From Psoroptes ovis (Eukaryota > Arthropoda > Arachnida > Sarcoptiformes > Psoroptidae): a DNA stretch of 64,000 nt. The notes under the pieces are model-generated. The model was not told where the DNA came from. It ran no database searches and worked only from the letters and a program-made list of their open reading frames with translations. Location of the stretch: contig PQWQ01000019.1 in the NCBI GenBank assembly GCA_002943765.1, forward strand, positions 372,001 to 436,000, given 5' to 3'. The position numbers and the translations under genes are program-made. The number at the start of each line of letters is the position of its first letter. Position 1 is the stretch's first letter. Positions 12,367-22,726 of this stretch are shown piece after piece.

Positions 12367-12594
12367 ATGTTGATGATGACACACCAAAGCAATAAATTGA
12401 TGGATTCGTTCAATTCTGATAATAATAAAGATAATTTATTCCATTTAGGACATGTGACCATTCATAAACAACAACAAAAAACAGTCCGAATATCGATTCG
12501 TGAATACTGCCCCGAATATTTACAATCATTGAATTGCTACAAGTTACCATTGGATACCATTTCGGACGTTCGATTCTTGGAAAAAAAATTTTAA
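12367..12594 (+). CDS. Possible small ORF of unknown function
   Basis: A 75-codon reading frame (begins MLMMTHQSNKLMD, ends DVRFLEKKF) in a region without other genes. A second open frame continues across 12534-12797 just after an A-run. No family was recognised and there are no membrane helices. It could be an unspliced exon, a decayed gene or chance. Confidence 0.2.
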   Translation: MLMMTHQSNKLMDSFNSDNNKDNLFHLGHVTIHKQQQKTVRISIREYCPEYLQSLNCYKLPLDTISDVRFLEKKF

Positions 12595-13084
12595 ACTATC
12601 ATCGAACGGAAAATAATAATGGTGTTTCGGAAATCGGTAATCATATATTGAAATGTGATATAATTAATGATTATAATGACATGATAATTATCATGTATTC
12701 GATTATGATGAACTGTCATGTTGTCTTCAGATATCGATTGATGATCTTCAGGCAACTGATGGATATCTGTTTTCTTAGATCATCACATTTCGATTGATAT
12801 TTTAGAACATAAATTTTGTCCTGAAAAATATATCAATAAATGAATATCTATGACATTGAAATTTTGACAATAATAAGCTCGAATGATTTGTAATTAATGC
12901 GAGTGAATGAATGAAAATTTATTCAAAGTCAATCAATTGAAAACATTTTTCTTTGATAATTACTACTTCTTAATAATTTGCATAGTCATCAATCAATCAA
13001 TTTTTTTTCATTTTTTTAAATATGTTTAGGTCATCATCATTTGTTTTTGAACATTTTTTTCACTTTGCAATTGAAAAACAATTG

Positions 13085-13160
13085 TTGACGTACTGCTACG
13101 TCTCTCAGAGCTTTAATAGAGACGCCGCTGACGTAGTAGTACGTGTTTCGCAATGCCCTC
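13085..13160. repeat. GACGTA-N4-TACGTC repeat, copy 1
   Basis: Contains GACGTACTGCTACGTC, then a TCTCAGAG segment, GACGCCGCTGACG and a second near-palindrome GACGTAGTAGTACGTG. Related copies are near 32840, 57903 and 63640. Confidence 0.55.
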
Positions 13161-13373
13161 TTGTAGAACTTGACGGCATTTTCATGGCAAAATTTGAAAT
13201 TTTTGGGCGGCTCTTATCGGCAATACCTTGAAATTCACATTAATTGTTGCAAAATTGAATTATCTTAAAATTTCAAAATTTGAGAAATACAAAAAAACAA
13301 AAATAGGTGTTTGTTAACATTGATGGATCAATTGAATGAAAAGATGAACAAATAATGATTTCATAATCATTAA

Positions 13374-13520
13374 CCCTTAAAACTCGAGCGGTGAGCATCA
13401 CTCACCATAAGATGTAATGCAGCAACTCGATCGGCGCCCTACAGTCACCATTTTACATGTGTATGAAAAATCGTCGAGCTACTGGCTCGCTTGCGCTGTA
13501 AATGCCTCGAGTGCTAAGGG
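13374..13520. mobile_element. piggyBac-type MITE, copy 2 (147 bp, perfect TTAA)
   Basis: Same element as 5157-5303 in inverse orientation and of identical length. It is flanked on both sides by TTAA (13370-13373 and 13521-13524). The ends are CCCTTAAAACTCGAG and CTCGAGTGCTAAGGG. The perfect target duplication indicates transposition. Confidence 0.88.
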
Positions 13521-13773
13521 TTAACCATGTGTATAATGTGTGTAGTATAAAAGTAAACAATAAAAGATAAAAGTATGTGTCGTGGGTGTTATCATTATAT
13601 CTGTCAACATAATGATGATAAGCCGTGATGAGGTGAAATATTGATGACATTATTATTATTAATATCATCGTTATCACCGTTCTAAATCAATCATAATTGT
13701 TCATATAATAATAGAAATATCATAAATCATTCGATTTATTTGATTTATTTATTTATAAATTTGATTATCGTTG

Positions 13774-14196
13774 ATGATAATTTATGTGGTTAAAATGAAC
13801 AATGTCAACAATACACCATCATCATCACCATCAATCAATCAATTATCATTACATAATGATAAAGGGTTATTATTTCAAATGTTTAATCCATCTAAACATC
13901 GATCAATTCGAAAACAAATCGAATTAAATAATTGTAATCATCATCAAGAACAAATGTATCAGATGAAGGTGATAAAACATTCGAATAATAGTCCCAGAGC
14001 AATCAATGGCTCCAATGATTATGATTTGAACAAGGATAATACGAATAATTACAAGATTTATAAAATAAATTCCAACCATGAATCGCTGAATAGTATTGCG
14101 GCTAAATTTCGTACAACACCGACCATGCTGAAATCAATGAATCGTATGTATTCGAATCATGTATTTGTTGGACAACATTTAATGGTGCCCAATTGA
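13774..14196 (+). CDS. Stand-alone LysM-domain protein (OXR1/NCOA7-type LysM)
   Basis: Predicted 140-residue protein with an unstructured Asn/Ser-rich N-terminal two thirds and a C-terminal LysM domain at about residues 93-140 (YKINSNHESLNSIAAKFRTT ... VFVGQHLMVPN). The pattern DTLNSIAAKF ... VFPGQ-L-VP is most like the LysM of the OXR1/NCOA7 oxidation-resistance family. The frame stops directly after the domain, and no TLDc domain follows before the minus-strand PISD gene. There is no signal peptide, so it is probably cytoplasmic. An alternative start is the ATG at 13795. It may be a short LysM-only isoform or gene. Confidence 0.65.
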   Translation: MIIYVVKMNNVNNTPSSSPSINQLSLHNDKGLLFQMFNPSKHRSIRKQIELNNCNHHQEQMYQMKVIKHSNNSPRAINGSNDYDLNKDNTNNYKIYKINSNHESLNSIAAKFRTTPTMLKSMNRMYSNHVFVGQHLMVPN

Positions 14197-14290
14197 TTTT
14201 TGGCCATTTTGTAAGATGAATTTCATTAAATTAAGATATTTTATTTTATTTACAAAATTTGAATGATTTTAAATAAATATTAATTCATTT

Positions 14291-16064
14291 CTAATTGAAT
14301 ACTAATGATTGTCCATAATGAATTCGTTTCATTTTTGAAGATTTTTGACTCAAATTGATCAAATCGATTGGTGCTTCAAATATCAATACAATAGTTGAAC
14401 CGAGATTAAATTCACCGAATAATTCACCTTTTTGTTGCAATAATTTTCGATTGAAAAATTTCTCTTCACAATAATTTCGATTATTCATATGAAATTGATT
14501 CGTTTTCAATTCCTGGGTGTGTATTTGTTAAATGAATAAATGATTTCAGAAATTTCAAAACACGATCATCATCAACTAACCTGATCGCAGAATACGCTGA
14601 TCGATCCAACATTCGTAGCACCGATTGCAGCCATCGAAAAGAATCCATATTTCCAATGGCCATAATAAACCGCACGTTCATTGATGGCGAATAGATTCGA
14701 TATTTTCGATACAAACGATGGCCGTACACTGAGTAAATTCCCGATAAAATGTCGACGATTTGTCACGATCCAATCGGCTGGTGAATGAAAACGATGATAA
14801 TCACCAGGTGCTAAATATATTACACATGAAAATAATCGTTTTTGTTGCTGTAGTTTGGCTGCTGGCAATGACCAATCATAATTCAAATCATTCAAAATAT
14901 CGGCATAATCATTGAATCCGAGAAAATTTTCAATTGAATAATTGATTCCTTTACAATCGCCAATGATGCCACTATCGATTGGTATCATTTCAAATTGTAC
15001 GATTGTACCATCAGCTGGACTAACCTGTTACGAAATGACCATGAATTGATTCCATGTATTTTACTAATTTGAAGGGGTAAACATACCAAATCACAATCAT
15101 AATCAATCGGACGATAATATGGATTCAATGATCGACGAAAAAATTCACTTAGATTCGTATAATTTCGAAGATTTTGATCTTTAATTTCTTGTAAATTACA
15201 ATCGAATGTTCGTGAATACCATCGATAGATTGGTGCACGTAGCAGCGGTGGTAATCTTACTTGATTCAACCAACCCCATATTCGTGATATTAAACGCCAT
15301 GGCACCAGGAGATATATGATCGATATGGATAGCGAAGAATTATTCAATTCCGATAATCGTGAATGACTTTTTATTAGAATTTTTTGACCTTTAAATCGGA
15401 TATAATTCTTTGGTGGTAGCAACAATGTTGATAGCAATAATAACAATACAAATAATGATATGGATAATACGAATGTAAACAAAATGATTGAAAAAATGAA
15501 ATTATAATTGAATTTCGGCTGAATCGATGAATAATTTGTAAGATTATTGATCAATGAAAATGTTGAAAAGGATTGATATAGATTTGTCAAGATATTATCA
15601 TTTGTCGTATAATTTTCAAGCAAAAATTTCCATCGTTTTTCCAAATTATTATTAAGATTTATTAGATGAAAATAGTTGAAATGATTCAATTGATAACGAC
15701 AGGAATAAATATATGTTATCACAATGAATGAAATTGTTGAATATTTTATCACATTTCGCGCTTTTCGACGTCGTTTTTTTTGTATATTCAATTTCAAATT
15801 TTGAATATTTTGATTGTTATTGATTTCAATCGATGATGAATCATGATCATTTTGATTGATGAATGATTGTTTTGTTTTAGTAATCGATTTCATCGAATCG
15901 ATTGATTGTATATCGAATAAATGTCCGATTACATCTTCGAAATCATCACCGCCATCATCATCATCATCTGAATTATCATCATCGATCAAATGATTGTCAT
16001 CGAACAATAAATCATTATTTTTATTCTGAATAATTGTTCGATCATTATCGAATCGTTGAGCCAT
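14291..16064 (-). CDS. PISD: Phosphatidylserine decarboxylase, mitochondrial
   Basis: Converts phosphatidylserine to phosphatidylethanolamine at the mitochondrial inner membrane, using a pyruvoyl group made by self-cleavage. Three exons (15087-16064, 14581-15024 and 14291-14512) with 62- and 68-bp introns join in frame to 547 residues. The N-terminal 200 residues are Asp/Asn-rich and contain two hydrophobic stretches. The catalytic region has SPADG (Asp), DYHRFHSP (His) and the cleavage motif LGST in exon 3, the last inside GEFNLGSTIVLIFEAP. The start is the first in-frame ATG (MAQRFDND). The long polar N-terminus is unusual, since a mitochondrial presequence is not obvious. The family call is certain. 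Confidence 0.93.
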
Positions 16065-16632
16065 TGTTGAGGTGAAAACATCAAAGATTTTAATTAATTT
16101 CAAATTAATCGATTAAATCAATTGAAAAAGCTTGAATATTTGAACCATTAAAATCTTCAAACACTTGGTTTCTGAAATAACCTGGCAAACTTACGATTTC
16201 AAATGATCAAAAAAAACCGGAAAAATCGATTGAAATTTAAATCGTATTTATATATGCGATTCGGAAAAATGGCTAAACAGAGCAAAACAAAAAACCCATA
16301 TCAATCAAATGATTTGATTATCCAAAGATATTGGATTATCATCGAGTAATACATCTACATCTGCTAAAACACACGATTTTGATTATGTTTATCCACAATA
16401 ATCAATCGAAAATCATTGATATAAGCATCAATCAATCGCATGTGTGTTGTTGTAAATGTATCAATGTAAATGAAACATATATATTGATGCATCAACAAAT
16501 GCATTAAATATCCAAAGATCAACATTTCAAATCAAATCAATTTAATTGTCAATCAATCAATCAATTGATTGATTGATTGATTAATCGATATTAATTAATT
16601 GTTGATTCAATAATTTTTTTTTTGTTGAAAAT

Positions 16633-16714
16633 ATTAAGCTGTCCGAAAAGTTTATTCAGCTTAATCTATGGTGTTGTTTGATGAAAATCGGCCAAAACTT
16701 TCCGGACAACCTAA
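16633..16714. mobile_element. Mariner-type MITE, subfamily B
   Basis: Inverted ends ATTAAGCTGTCCGAAAAGTT and AACTTTCCGGACAACCTAAT with the subfamily B core in inverse orientation. Confidence 0.75.
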
Positions 16715-16888
16715 TAAATCAAAGAGTAAACAAAATAACAAAGTTTGAGTGGAAAATTTTGCAACATTTCATATAGTCAAAGAAATAATCGATTAATTAC
16801 AATAATAACGCGTGCTTGATGCTCAAATGATGCTCAACAAATGATCAATAACAATCAATAAAATATCAAATTCAAATATTGATTAATA

Positions 16889-16972
16889 TTGGGTTGTCCC
16901 ATAAGTTCTTGCCATTTTTAATATTTTTTTTTTACATTCGAAAAACGGCAAGAACTTATGGGACAACCTAAT
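16889..16972. mobile_element. Mariner-type MITE, subfamily A
   Basis: Ends TTGGGTTGTCCCATAAGTTC and GAACTTATGGGACAACCTAA around an A/T spacer. It lies 5 bp from the CLPB stop codon on the opposite side of the coding region, so it may form a hairpin in the CLPB 3' UTR. Confidence 0.8.
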
Positions 16973-16977
16973 ACTCT

Positions 16978-19046
16978 TCAAAAAAATCTCGACTTTGATT
17001 TCATTTCATTCGGTGGATTTTCAATCAATAATTTGAGCTTTGCTTCATTGGTTTCATACAATTGATTCGATGTTTGTTGATTATTATCATCGTTATTGAT
17101 CATTTCATCATTTGAACCTTGATTTTGTACCACTTTACCTAATTTATAATCTTCACCATCATCCGATACAACTATATGTATTTTAGCACCTGGATGTAGA
17201 AGGCCATTTTCATGTGCATTCGCTATTTTATTCACTACACGTCTTTCAACTTCATATTTGATTGATCGAGCACCATAATGTACATCATAACCATTGGCCA
17301 ATACGCCGATAACATTACTATCCCATGTCAACTGTAATTGATGTCTTTCGGCTGCACGTTGTGTCCATAATTCCAGTTCTCTGAGGACTAATTTATGTAA
17401 TTCGGAACGGGAAAATGGCAGGAAATATACCTTAAGAGAAAGATAAAGCCATATTATTAAAAAATTGAGTCAATCAATGAATATCATACCATTTCATTGA
17501 TACGCCCGAGAAATTCATCACGCTTGAAATGTCGTTTCAATATTGGCCGTACAATATGATCTTTAAAATATCTACTCACTTCAACTTTGTCAAGGTTTTT
17601 GATTTTTGTTTCATTAATAATACGTCCACTGTAATGAGCTTTGGATAATTCTTCAGTTTCACGTCTCAATTGTATACCATATTCAGCAATTTCATCACTT
17701 GCCAAATTTGATGTCATAATAAATATTGCATCTTTACATTCGATCGTCTTGCCTTTGCCATCGGTCAAGCGGCCTTCATCAAACAATTGCAACATTATTG
17801 TCAACACATCTGGATGTGCTTTTTCTACTTCATCAAACAATACGACTGCATTTGGACATTGTCGTAGGGCTTTGGTCAGCTGACCACCATCATCATGACC
17901 AATGTAACCAGGTGGTGAACCAATGAATTTCGATACTTCATGTTTTTCTTGATATTCACTCATATCAATACGAATAAAACCTTTTTGTAGGGATTTTTCA
18001 CCATGTAAATATTTGGCCACTTGTTTAGCTAGCTCAGTTTTACCTAGTCCAGATGATCCGAGAAATAAAAACACCAACGGATGTTCCGAATCGACCCAAC
18101 CATTTTCTTTGCGTCTAATCGTAGCGGCAACTGTAGCGATGGCACCTTCTTGTCCAACAATCACTTCTTTAAGACGTTGTTCAAGCGGAAATTTTCTACG
18201 TTCTTCAATTTTCAACTTTTTAATATAATCACCATATTCTTGCATATATTGTTGCATAACCGGTATGAATGCAGCCATTTCTTCATCTTGATCATCCAAA
18301 TAATCAATTGGCCGATGGCCAAATTCATTTTCTAATTGTGGATTAGCCTTGTATTTCATTAGAATCTTTATCGTATCAATCGAGCTAGCTAAACATGCAT
18401 AATGTAAAGCAGTGGTGCCCAAAAACGATACATTATTGGCTAAATTATCACAAAATTCCGTTTCACGTATCATCAATACATCATAATAACGTACACGATG
18501 TTCATGAGCAATTTGACCGGCATTCGAAAATTCATCGATAGCATTCGGATCGGCACCAGCTTCCAGCAATTGTTCAACAATTTTAGCACGTCCTAATATG
18601 GCTGCCAAATGCAATGGTGTCCAACCTAATGAATGCCTGGTGTTTACATACAGATTTGAATTCTTTTCTTTCAGCAATTTATCAATCATTTGACTATCAT
18701 TACGTCGTATTGCATCGAACAATGCTAATTCTTCAGCTGTGTTTGGTTTTAGTTTACGTTTTGATGATGGATTATTATTGTCATTGTTTGATCGACAATC
18801 AGCTGAGCTTAATAATAAAGATTGTTGTTTTTTCCATTTATCGAATTCATATATTGCCGCAGCAATTGAGATTGATGTCAGTAAAAACCTGCTGAGATTT
18901 TTGACTGGTAAATTGGTACTGGTTGATTGATAATTGACCGGTGAATTGATCAACATCAAACGATTTGTTGCTGTCGTTGATGACACAACGCGTGTTAATC
19001 GCTGCCATAGAATTTTATGACGAAAAATGTGCCAATATGTTTTCAT
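16978..19046 (-). CDS. CLPB: Mitochondrial ClpB-type disaggregase (CLPB/SKD3)
   Basis: ATP-driven protein disaggregase of the mitochondrial intermembrane space. Two exons (17490-19046 and 16978-17430; 59-bp intron, phase 0) encode 669 residues. The order is a basic mitochondrial-type N-terminus with a hydrophobic segment, ankyrin repeats (GWTPLHLAAILGRAKIVEQL, GTTALHYAC), then one AAA+ domain with Walker A GSSGLGKTE, Walker B VVLFDEVEKAHPDVL, sensor-1 IFIMTSN, pore-loop region GYIGHD and small-domain sensor-2 YGARSI. Ankyrin repeats followed by a single HSP100-type AAA+ module is the metazoan CLPB architecture. NDOR1 lies upstream on the same strand, 211 bp away. Confidence 0.95.
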
Positions 19047-19257
19047 TACTCAATTCAATTAATCAGAATTAATTTATCAAAATAAAATAAAATATTTAAA
19101 AAAATAATTAAATTTTTTGATTATCAAAAATAAAATGCAAAAAAAATTGTAAATTTTCATTTTCTTGACTAAAAACACCTGAGTGATGCTGGTAGAGTTG
19201 AAATAGCATTTTTAATAGAAAAAGATGTTGTGCCATCTGTCGGTGACTTTTCGAAAT

Positions 19258-21123
19258 TCACCAACATTCAAATTGAATTCGTTTTTGTTGTTCATATTTA
19301 GTGATCAATTTATCAACATCGATATCGTTATCACTAAGTTTTTCCTTAAATATATTAATCAATGTTTCACGTACTAATTCAGGATATTGTTTTGATTTTC
19401 CTGCAATCAATATGATTGCATTCGATTGTTGAAATAAGCGATAAACTAAGCACCTTTGTTGCCAAACAATATTTTGTACATATGTTTTACTACCATTGCC
19501 AGAATTTTCACGTGAAAATGCTGGAAAAACACGAAGCAATCCTTTGTTGATTAATATTTCCCATTCATCACGCAAATAATAATCTTTATCATGATATCTA
19601 CAACCGAAAAACAAATAATTTTCACCCAAATTTCGTTCACAACGATCATGAATAAATGCACGAAATGGTGCAACACCAGTACCGGCTGCAATCATTATCC
19701 ATGGTCTACGATCATTCGGATCAGGCAGCACGAATGTACTTCGACGTAAAAATATGTTTAAATATGATTCATTCAGCTTTTGTTGTTGGACCATCCATGT
19801 TGTACATTGTCCACGTCGTGGCCGTTTTAAACGTGTTCGATATTCAACAACAGCATACAGGATTTCGATTGAATTCGGTTTCAATAATGGTGTACTTGCT
19901 ATTGAATATGAACGCCAGGACATTGCAGGAATCAGATCGAAGAGATATTCCAGAGGTACGTGGGGGGTTGTGTGGGGGAAATCGGCCATCACTTCCAATA
20001 TGGTACGCTTAGGACGATTAACATAATCATAAAGGTCTTCCAGATCGCTACCCGATGCAAATCGTTTCAATTTTTCAAATTCTAAACGATCTTGACTAAA
20101 ACGATAAAATAAATCGAAAAATGATCGTTTCGGTATTGAATTTATGTCCATATAACGTTTGACTATTTCATACGTTGACAATGGTTTATTGTTTTGATTA
20201 ATCAAATGATGATAATATGATGATTGTGGAAGCCAATTTTGTTTATTTAGCCTCAATTTTATCAGTTGATTCGATTTTAATCTTTCTACACCATCGTTGA
20301 ATAGTCGGAAAAATTCTTCAATTTGTTCATCCAAATTTTCAGGATAAACAACACAGATATCATTTAATTTATATTGAATTGTTGAATCTAATTGTAATTC
20401 GATTAATCGAACATCTTGAAAATGATCTTCAGCTGTAAGACGTTTATTGCTAATCACTTGGGCAGTGAATGGATTCAATTGATCATATTTGATCGATTCA
20501 TGCTCGGTATTACTCATTGAATGATTACAATCATCACTGATATCGCTATTTTCATCAATTTCACTCTCAATAATTTGAATGCTTGGCACTATCAGATCAT
20601 CATTATCGAATAATGACTGTAAATTTGTTTCAGGCAGTAATAATTGATAAAATTTTTGTAACCAAGGATCAATCGTATAAAACGGGCCATATTCATGTTG
20701 ATCATCACCAAGGACTAAATCGAGTAAACTCTTGGCACCAAGCTGTTTAAGACGTTTAAAAATTTTCTTGGCCACATAATTATATTTAGCATATGATGAA
20801 TCACCAAGACCAATAACGGCGAATTGTAAATCACTCAGCGATGTTTCGGATAAATTTTTACACATTAAAAAACGATAAAATGAACGCATATTTAGTGGTG
20901 GTTCACCAAGACCACTGGTTGAACAAATTATTAGGATGAATTTTTCATCAGGTAAATGTCTGATTGGATAATCATCACAAGACATTACATCGATCAAGAT
21001 TTTTGATTCATTTGCGATGGATTTTTGTAGCCGACTCAGCTGCCATGCAATAATTTTCGATAAATCTTGTGAATTACCTGTTTCAGTACCATAAAGTATG
21101 GCTATTTTATCGAATAAAGGCAT
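19258..21123 (-). CDS. NDOR1: NADPH-dependent diflavin oxidoreductase 1
   Basis: Passes electrons from NADPH through FAD and FMN to the Fe-S protein anamorsin (CIAPIN1) in cytosolic Fe-S cluster assembly. This is a single-exon gene of 621 residues, the usual family length. It has an N-terminal flavodoxin domain (LYGTETGNSQDL, STSGLGEPP, GLGDSSY), a linker, an FAD-binding domain with WRSYSIAS and an NADPH domain with GTGVAPFRAF, and it ends in the aromatic C-terminus CW. There is no membrane anchor, which separates it from cytochrome P450 reductase. It diverges from HTATSF1 across 246 bp, probably a shared promoter. Confidence 0.95.
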   Translation of the reverse strand: MPLFDKIAILYGTETGNSQDLSKIIAWQLSRLQKSIANESKILIDVMSCDDYPIRHLPDEKFILIICSTSGLGEPPLNMRSFYRFLMCKNLSETSLSDLQFAVIGLGDSSYAKYNYVAKKIFKRLKQLGAKSLLDLVLGDDQHEYGPFYTIDPWLQKFYQLLLPETNLQSLFDNDDLIVPSIQIIESEIDENSDISDDCNHSMSNTEHESIKYDQLNPFTAQVISNKRLTAEDHFQDVRLIELQLDSTIQYKLNDICVVYPENLDEQIEEFFRLFNDGVERLKSNQLIKLRLNKQNWLPQSSYYHHLINQNNKPLSTYEIVKRYMDINSIPKRSFFDLFYRFSQDRLEFEKLKRFASGSDLEDLYDYVNRPKRTILEVMADFPHTTPHVPLEYLFDLIPAMSWRSYSIASTPLLKPNSIEILYAVVEYRTRLKRPRRGQCTTWMVQQQKLNESYLNIFLRRSTFVLPDPNDRRPWIMIAAGTGVAPFRAFIHDRCERNLGENYLFFGCRYHDKDYYLRDEWEILINKGLLRVFPAFSRENSGNGSKTYVQNIVWQQRCLVYRLFQQSNAIILIAGKSKQYPELVRETLINIFKEKLSDNDIDVDKLITKYEQQKRIQFECW

Positions 21124-21369
21124 ATTATCACTGATGATGGTTCAGTTGAAGTTTCAGGGGTGAATTACGTGCAACAATAAGCTTGAATAAACGCCGTATT
21201 GTTCACAATTTTATCAGCAAAAAATGATGAAATGATAAAATCGAATGAAAATCAAAAATTGTGGTGGCGCTGCATGCAGCTGGCCAAAACAGCTCACATG
21301 TATCAGCTGATATCAGAAGTTTGTTGACATTTTTTTGATTGTTTATTTAATGAATATCTTCATTATAAA
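21124..21369. promoter_or_regulatory. Putative bidirectional promoter, NDOR1/HTATSF1
   Basis: These 246 bp separate the divergent start codons of two housekeeping genes. The segment has less A/T-rich stretches (TGGTGGCGCTGCATGCAGC) than nearby spacers. No TATA box or other element was assigned. The call rests on gene arrangement. Confidence 0.45.
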
Positions 21370-22584
21370 ATGGCCAATGATGATAATGATTTCGCATATC
21401 AGCTGGAACAAGAACAATTAGAACGACAATCAAATAACAATCAAGATAATAAACACGTATATCGTGATCCAACCGATGGTACCGAATATGAATGGGATCC
21501 AAATCTGAAAGCATGGTTTCCACGTATTAATGATGATTTTATCGCTAAATACCAGGCGTCTTATGGTCAATTCGATGCGGATTCAGCAGCTTCGACGAAT
21601 AAATCGGATGATCAGCATCATCAGCGGCTGGAAAAATCAAAATCAGACACAAATAGACCATCGAACGACATTCCATCAACATCAAGGCCTGCAGAAACAG
21701 CTGTTGAAGATTCTGCTCTAAGAAAACGTAAACACGAAGACCAACAGCCGCAACAACAATGGTTCGAAATTGATGATGAACACAATACAAATGTATATGT
21801 ATCGAATTTACCATTAGACATAACTATGGATGAATTTGTTCAATTAATGAAAAAATGTGGCCTAATTATGAAAGATGATAAAGGACAATTGAAAATCAAG
21901 CTATATTCAGATGAACATGGAAATCTTAAAGGTGATGGCCGTTGTTGTTATATTAAAGCTGAATCTGTTGATTTAGCACTGAACATATTGGATGGTTATC
22001 AAATACGCAGTGATCACTCGATACATGTTGAACGAGCGAAATTTTCAATGAAAGGTGAATACAATCCGGCGTTGAAACCGCGAAAAAAGAAAATGAATCG
22101 TAAAGATCGTGAAAAAAAACGTAAACAAATGGAAAAATTATTTGATTGGCGTCCAGATAAACTGCCAGGTGAACGGCCAAAATCAGACAAAACTATAGTC
22201 ATACGAAATATGTTTGATTTGAAAACATTCGAAAGTGATCCAAGGCTAATCATTGATTATAAAACAGATTTACGTGAAGAATGTGAAGAACGATGTGGAC
22301 AGGTTCGTAAAGTTGAAATTTATGATCTCAATCCAGATGGTGTAGCCACCGTAACATTTAATGATTTTGAATCAGCTGATAAATGTGTTGAATTAATGAA
22401 TGGAAGATTTTTTGCCGGCAGAAAACTGGATGCATTTCATTGGGATGGTAAAACTAAATATAAAATCGCCGAAACCGATGAACAAATACAAAAACGTATT
22501 GAAAAATGGGATAGTTTTGTTGGTGATGATGAAGGTGAAGTGACGAATAGTAATACCATTGAAAAGGCTAAAGATGATGATTAA
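21370..22584 (+). CDS. HTATSF1: HIV Tat-specific factor 1 homologue (U2 snRNP splicing factor)
   Basis: Spliceosomal factor (Cus2/Tat-SF1 family) that binds SF3B1 through a U2AF-homology motif and acts in U2 snRNP assembly in the nucleus. It is intronless, with 404 residues. The order is a short N-terminal motif (YEWDPNLKAWFPRINDDFI, residues about 38-56), a polar linker, RRM1 (NVYVSNLPLDITMDEF, about 140-220), a Lys/Arg linker (KPRKKKMNRKDREKKRKQ) and RRM2/UHM at about 270-350, with DLREECEERCGQVRKVEIY and the R-x-F loop (NGRFFAGRKL) that defines UHM domains. The long acidic tail of the human protein is absent. It is tail-to-tail with HGSNAT (142 bp between the stops). Confidence 0.93.
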   Translation: MANDDNDFAYQLEQEQLERQSNNNQDNKHVYRDPTDGTEYEWDPNLKAWFPRINDDFIAKYQASYGQFDADSAASTNKSDDQHHQRLEKSKSDTNRPSNDIPSTSRPAETAVEDSALRKRKHEDQQPQQQWFEIDDEHNTNVYVSNLPLDITMDEFVQLMKKCGLIMKDDKGQLKIKLYSDEHGNLKGDGRCCYIKAESVDLALNILDGYQIRSDHSIHVERAKFSMKGEYNPALKPRKKKMNRKDREKKRKQMEKLFDWRPDKLPGERPKSDKTIVIRNMFDLKTFESDPRLIIDYKTDLREECEERCGQVRKVEIYDLNPDGVATVTFNDFESADKCVELMNGRFFAGRKLDAFHWDGKTKYKIAETDEQIQKRIEKWDSFVGDDEGEVTNSNTIEKAKDDD

Positions 22585-22726
22585 CGAATCAAAGACTCTC
22601 CATAAACAATCTCAATTCACTCATATTTTGTTTTGTTTTCAACCAATTCATTGTGTATTTACTCATATTTATATCAAAATATTGAATAAAATGAACAATA
22701 TTTAAGCTCGTTCGATAATATCAAAA

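Larger units (their letters stand above)
11964..13773. other. Intergenic region with repeats and a weak ORF
   Basis: It contains a 23-bp perfect inverted repeat (12066-12167), a weak ORF at 12367-12594, a copy of the GACGTA-type repeat (13085-13160) and a complete piggyBac-type MITE (13374-13520). Nothing else was recognised. Confidence 0.5.
16065..16977. other. Intergenic region with two MITEs
   Basis: Spacer between PISD and CLPB. It contains an (ATCA)n/(TGAT)n simple palindrome near 16545-16585 and two mariner-type MITEs. The second MITE ends a few bases from the CLPB stop codon and so probably lies in its 3' UTR. Confidence 0.6.

Noticed and set aside
13022..13231. Plus-strand 69-codon frame
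   Set aside because: It overlaps the GACGTA-type repeat copy, has no family features and no neighbouring exon in phase.
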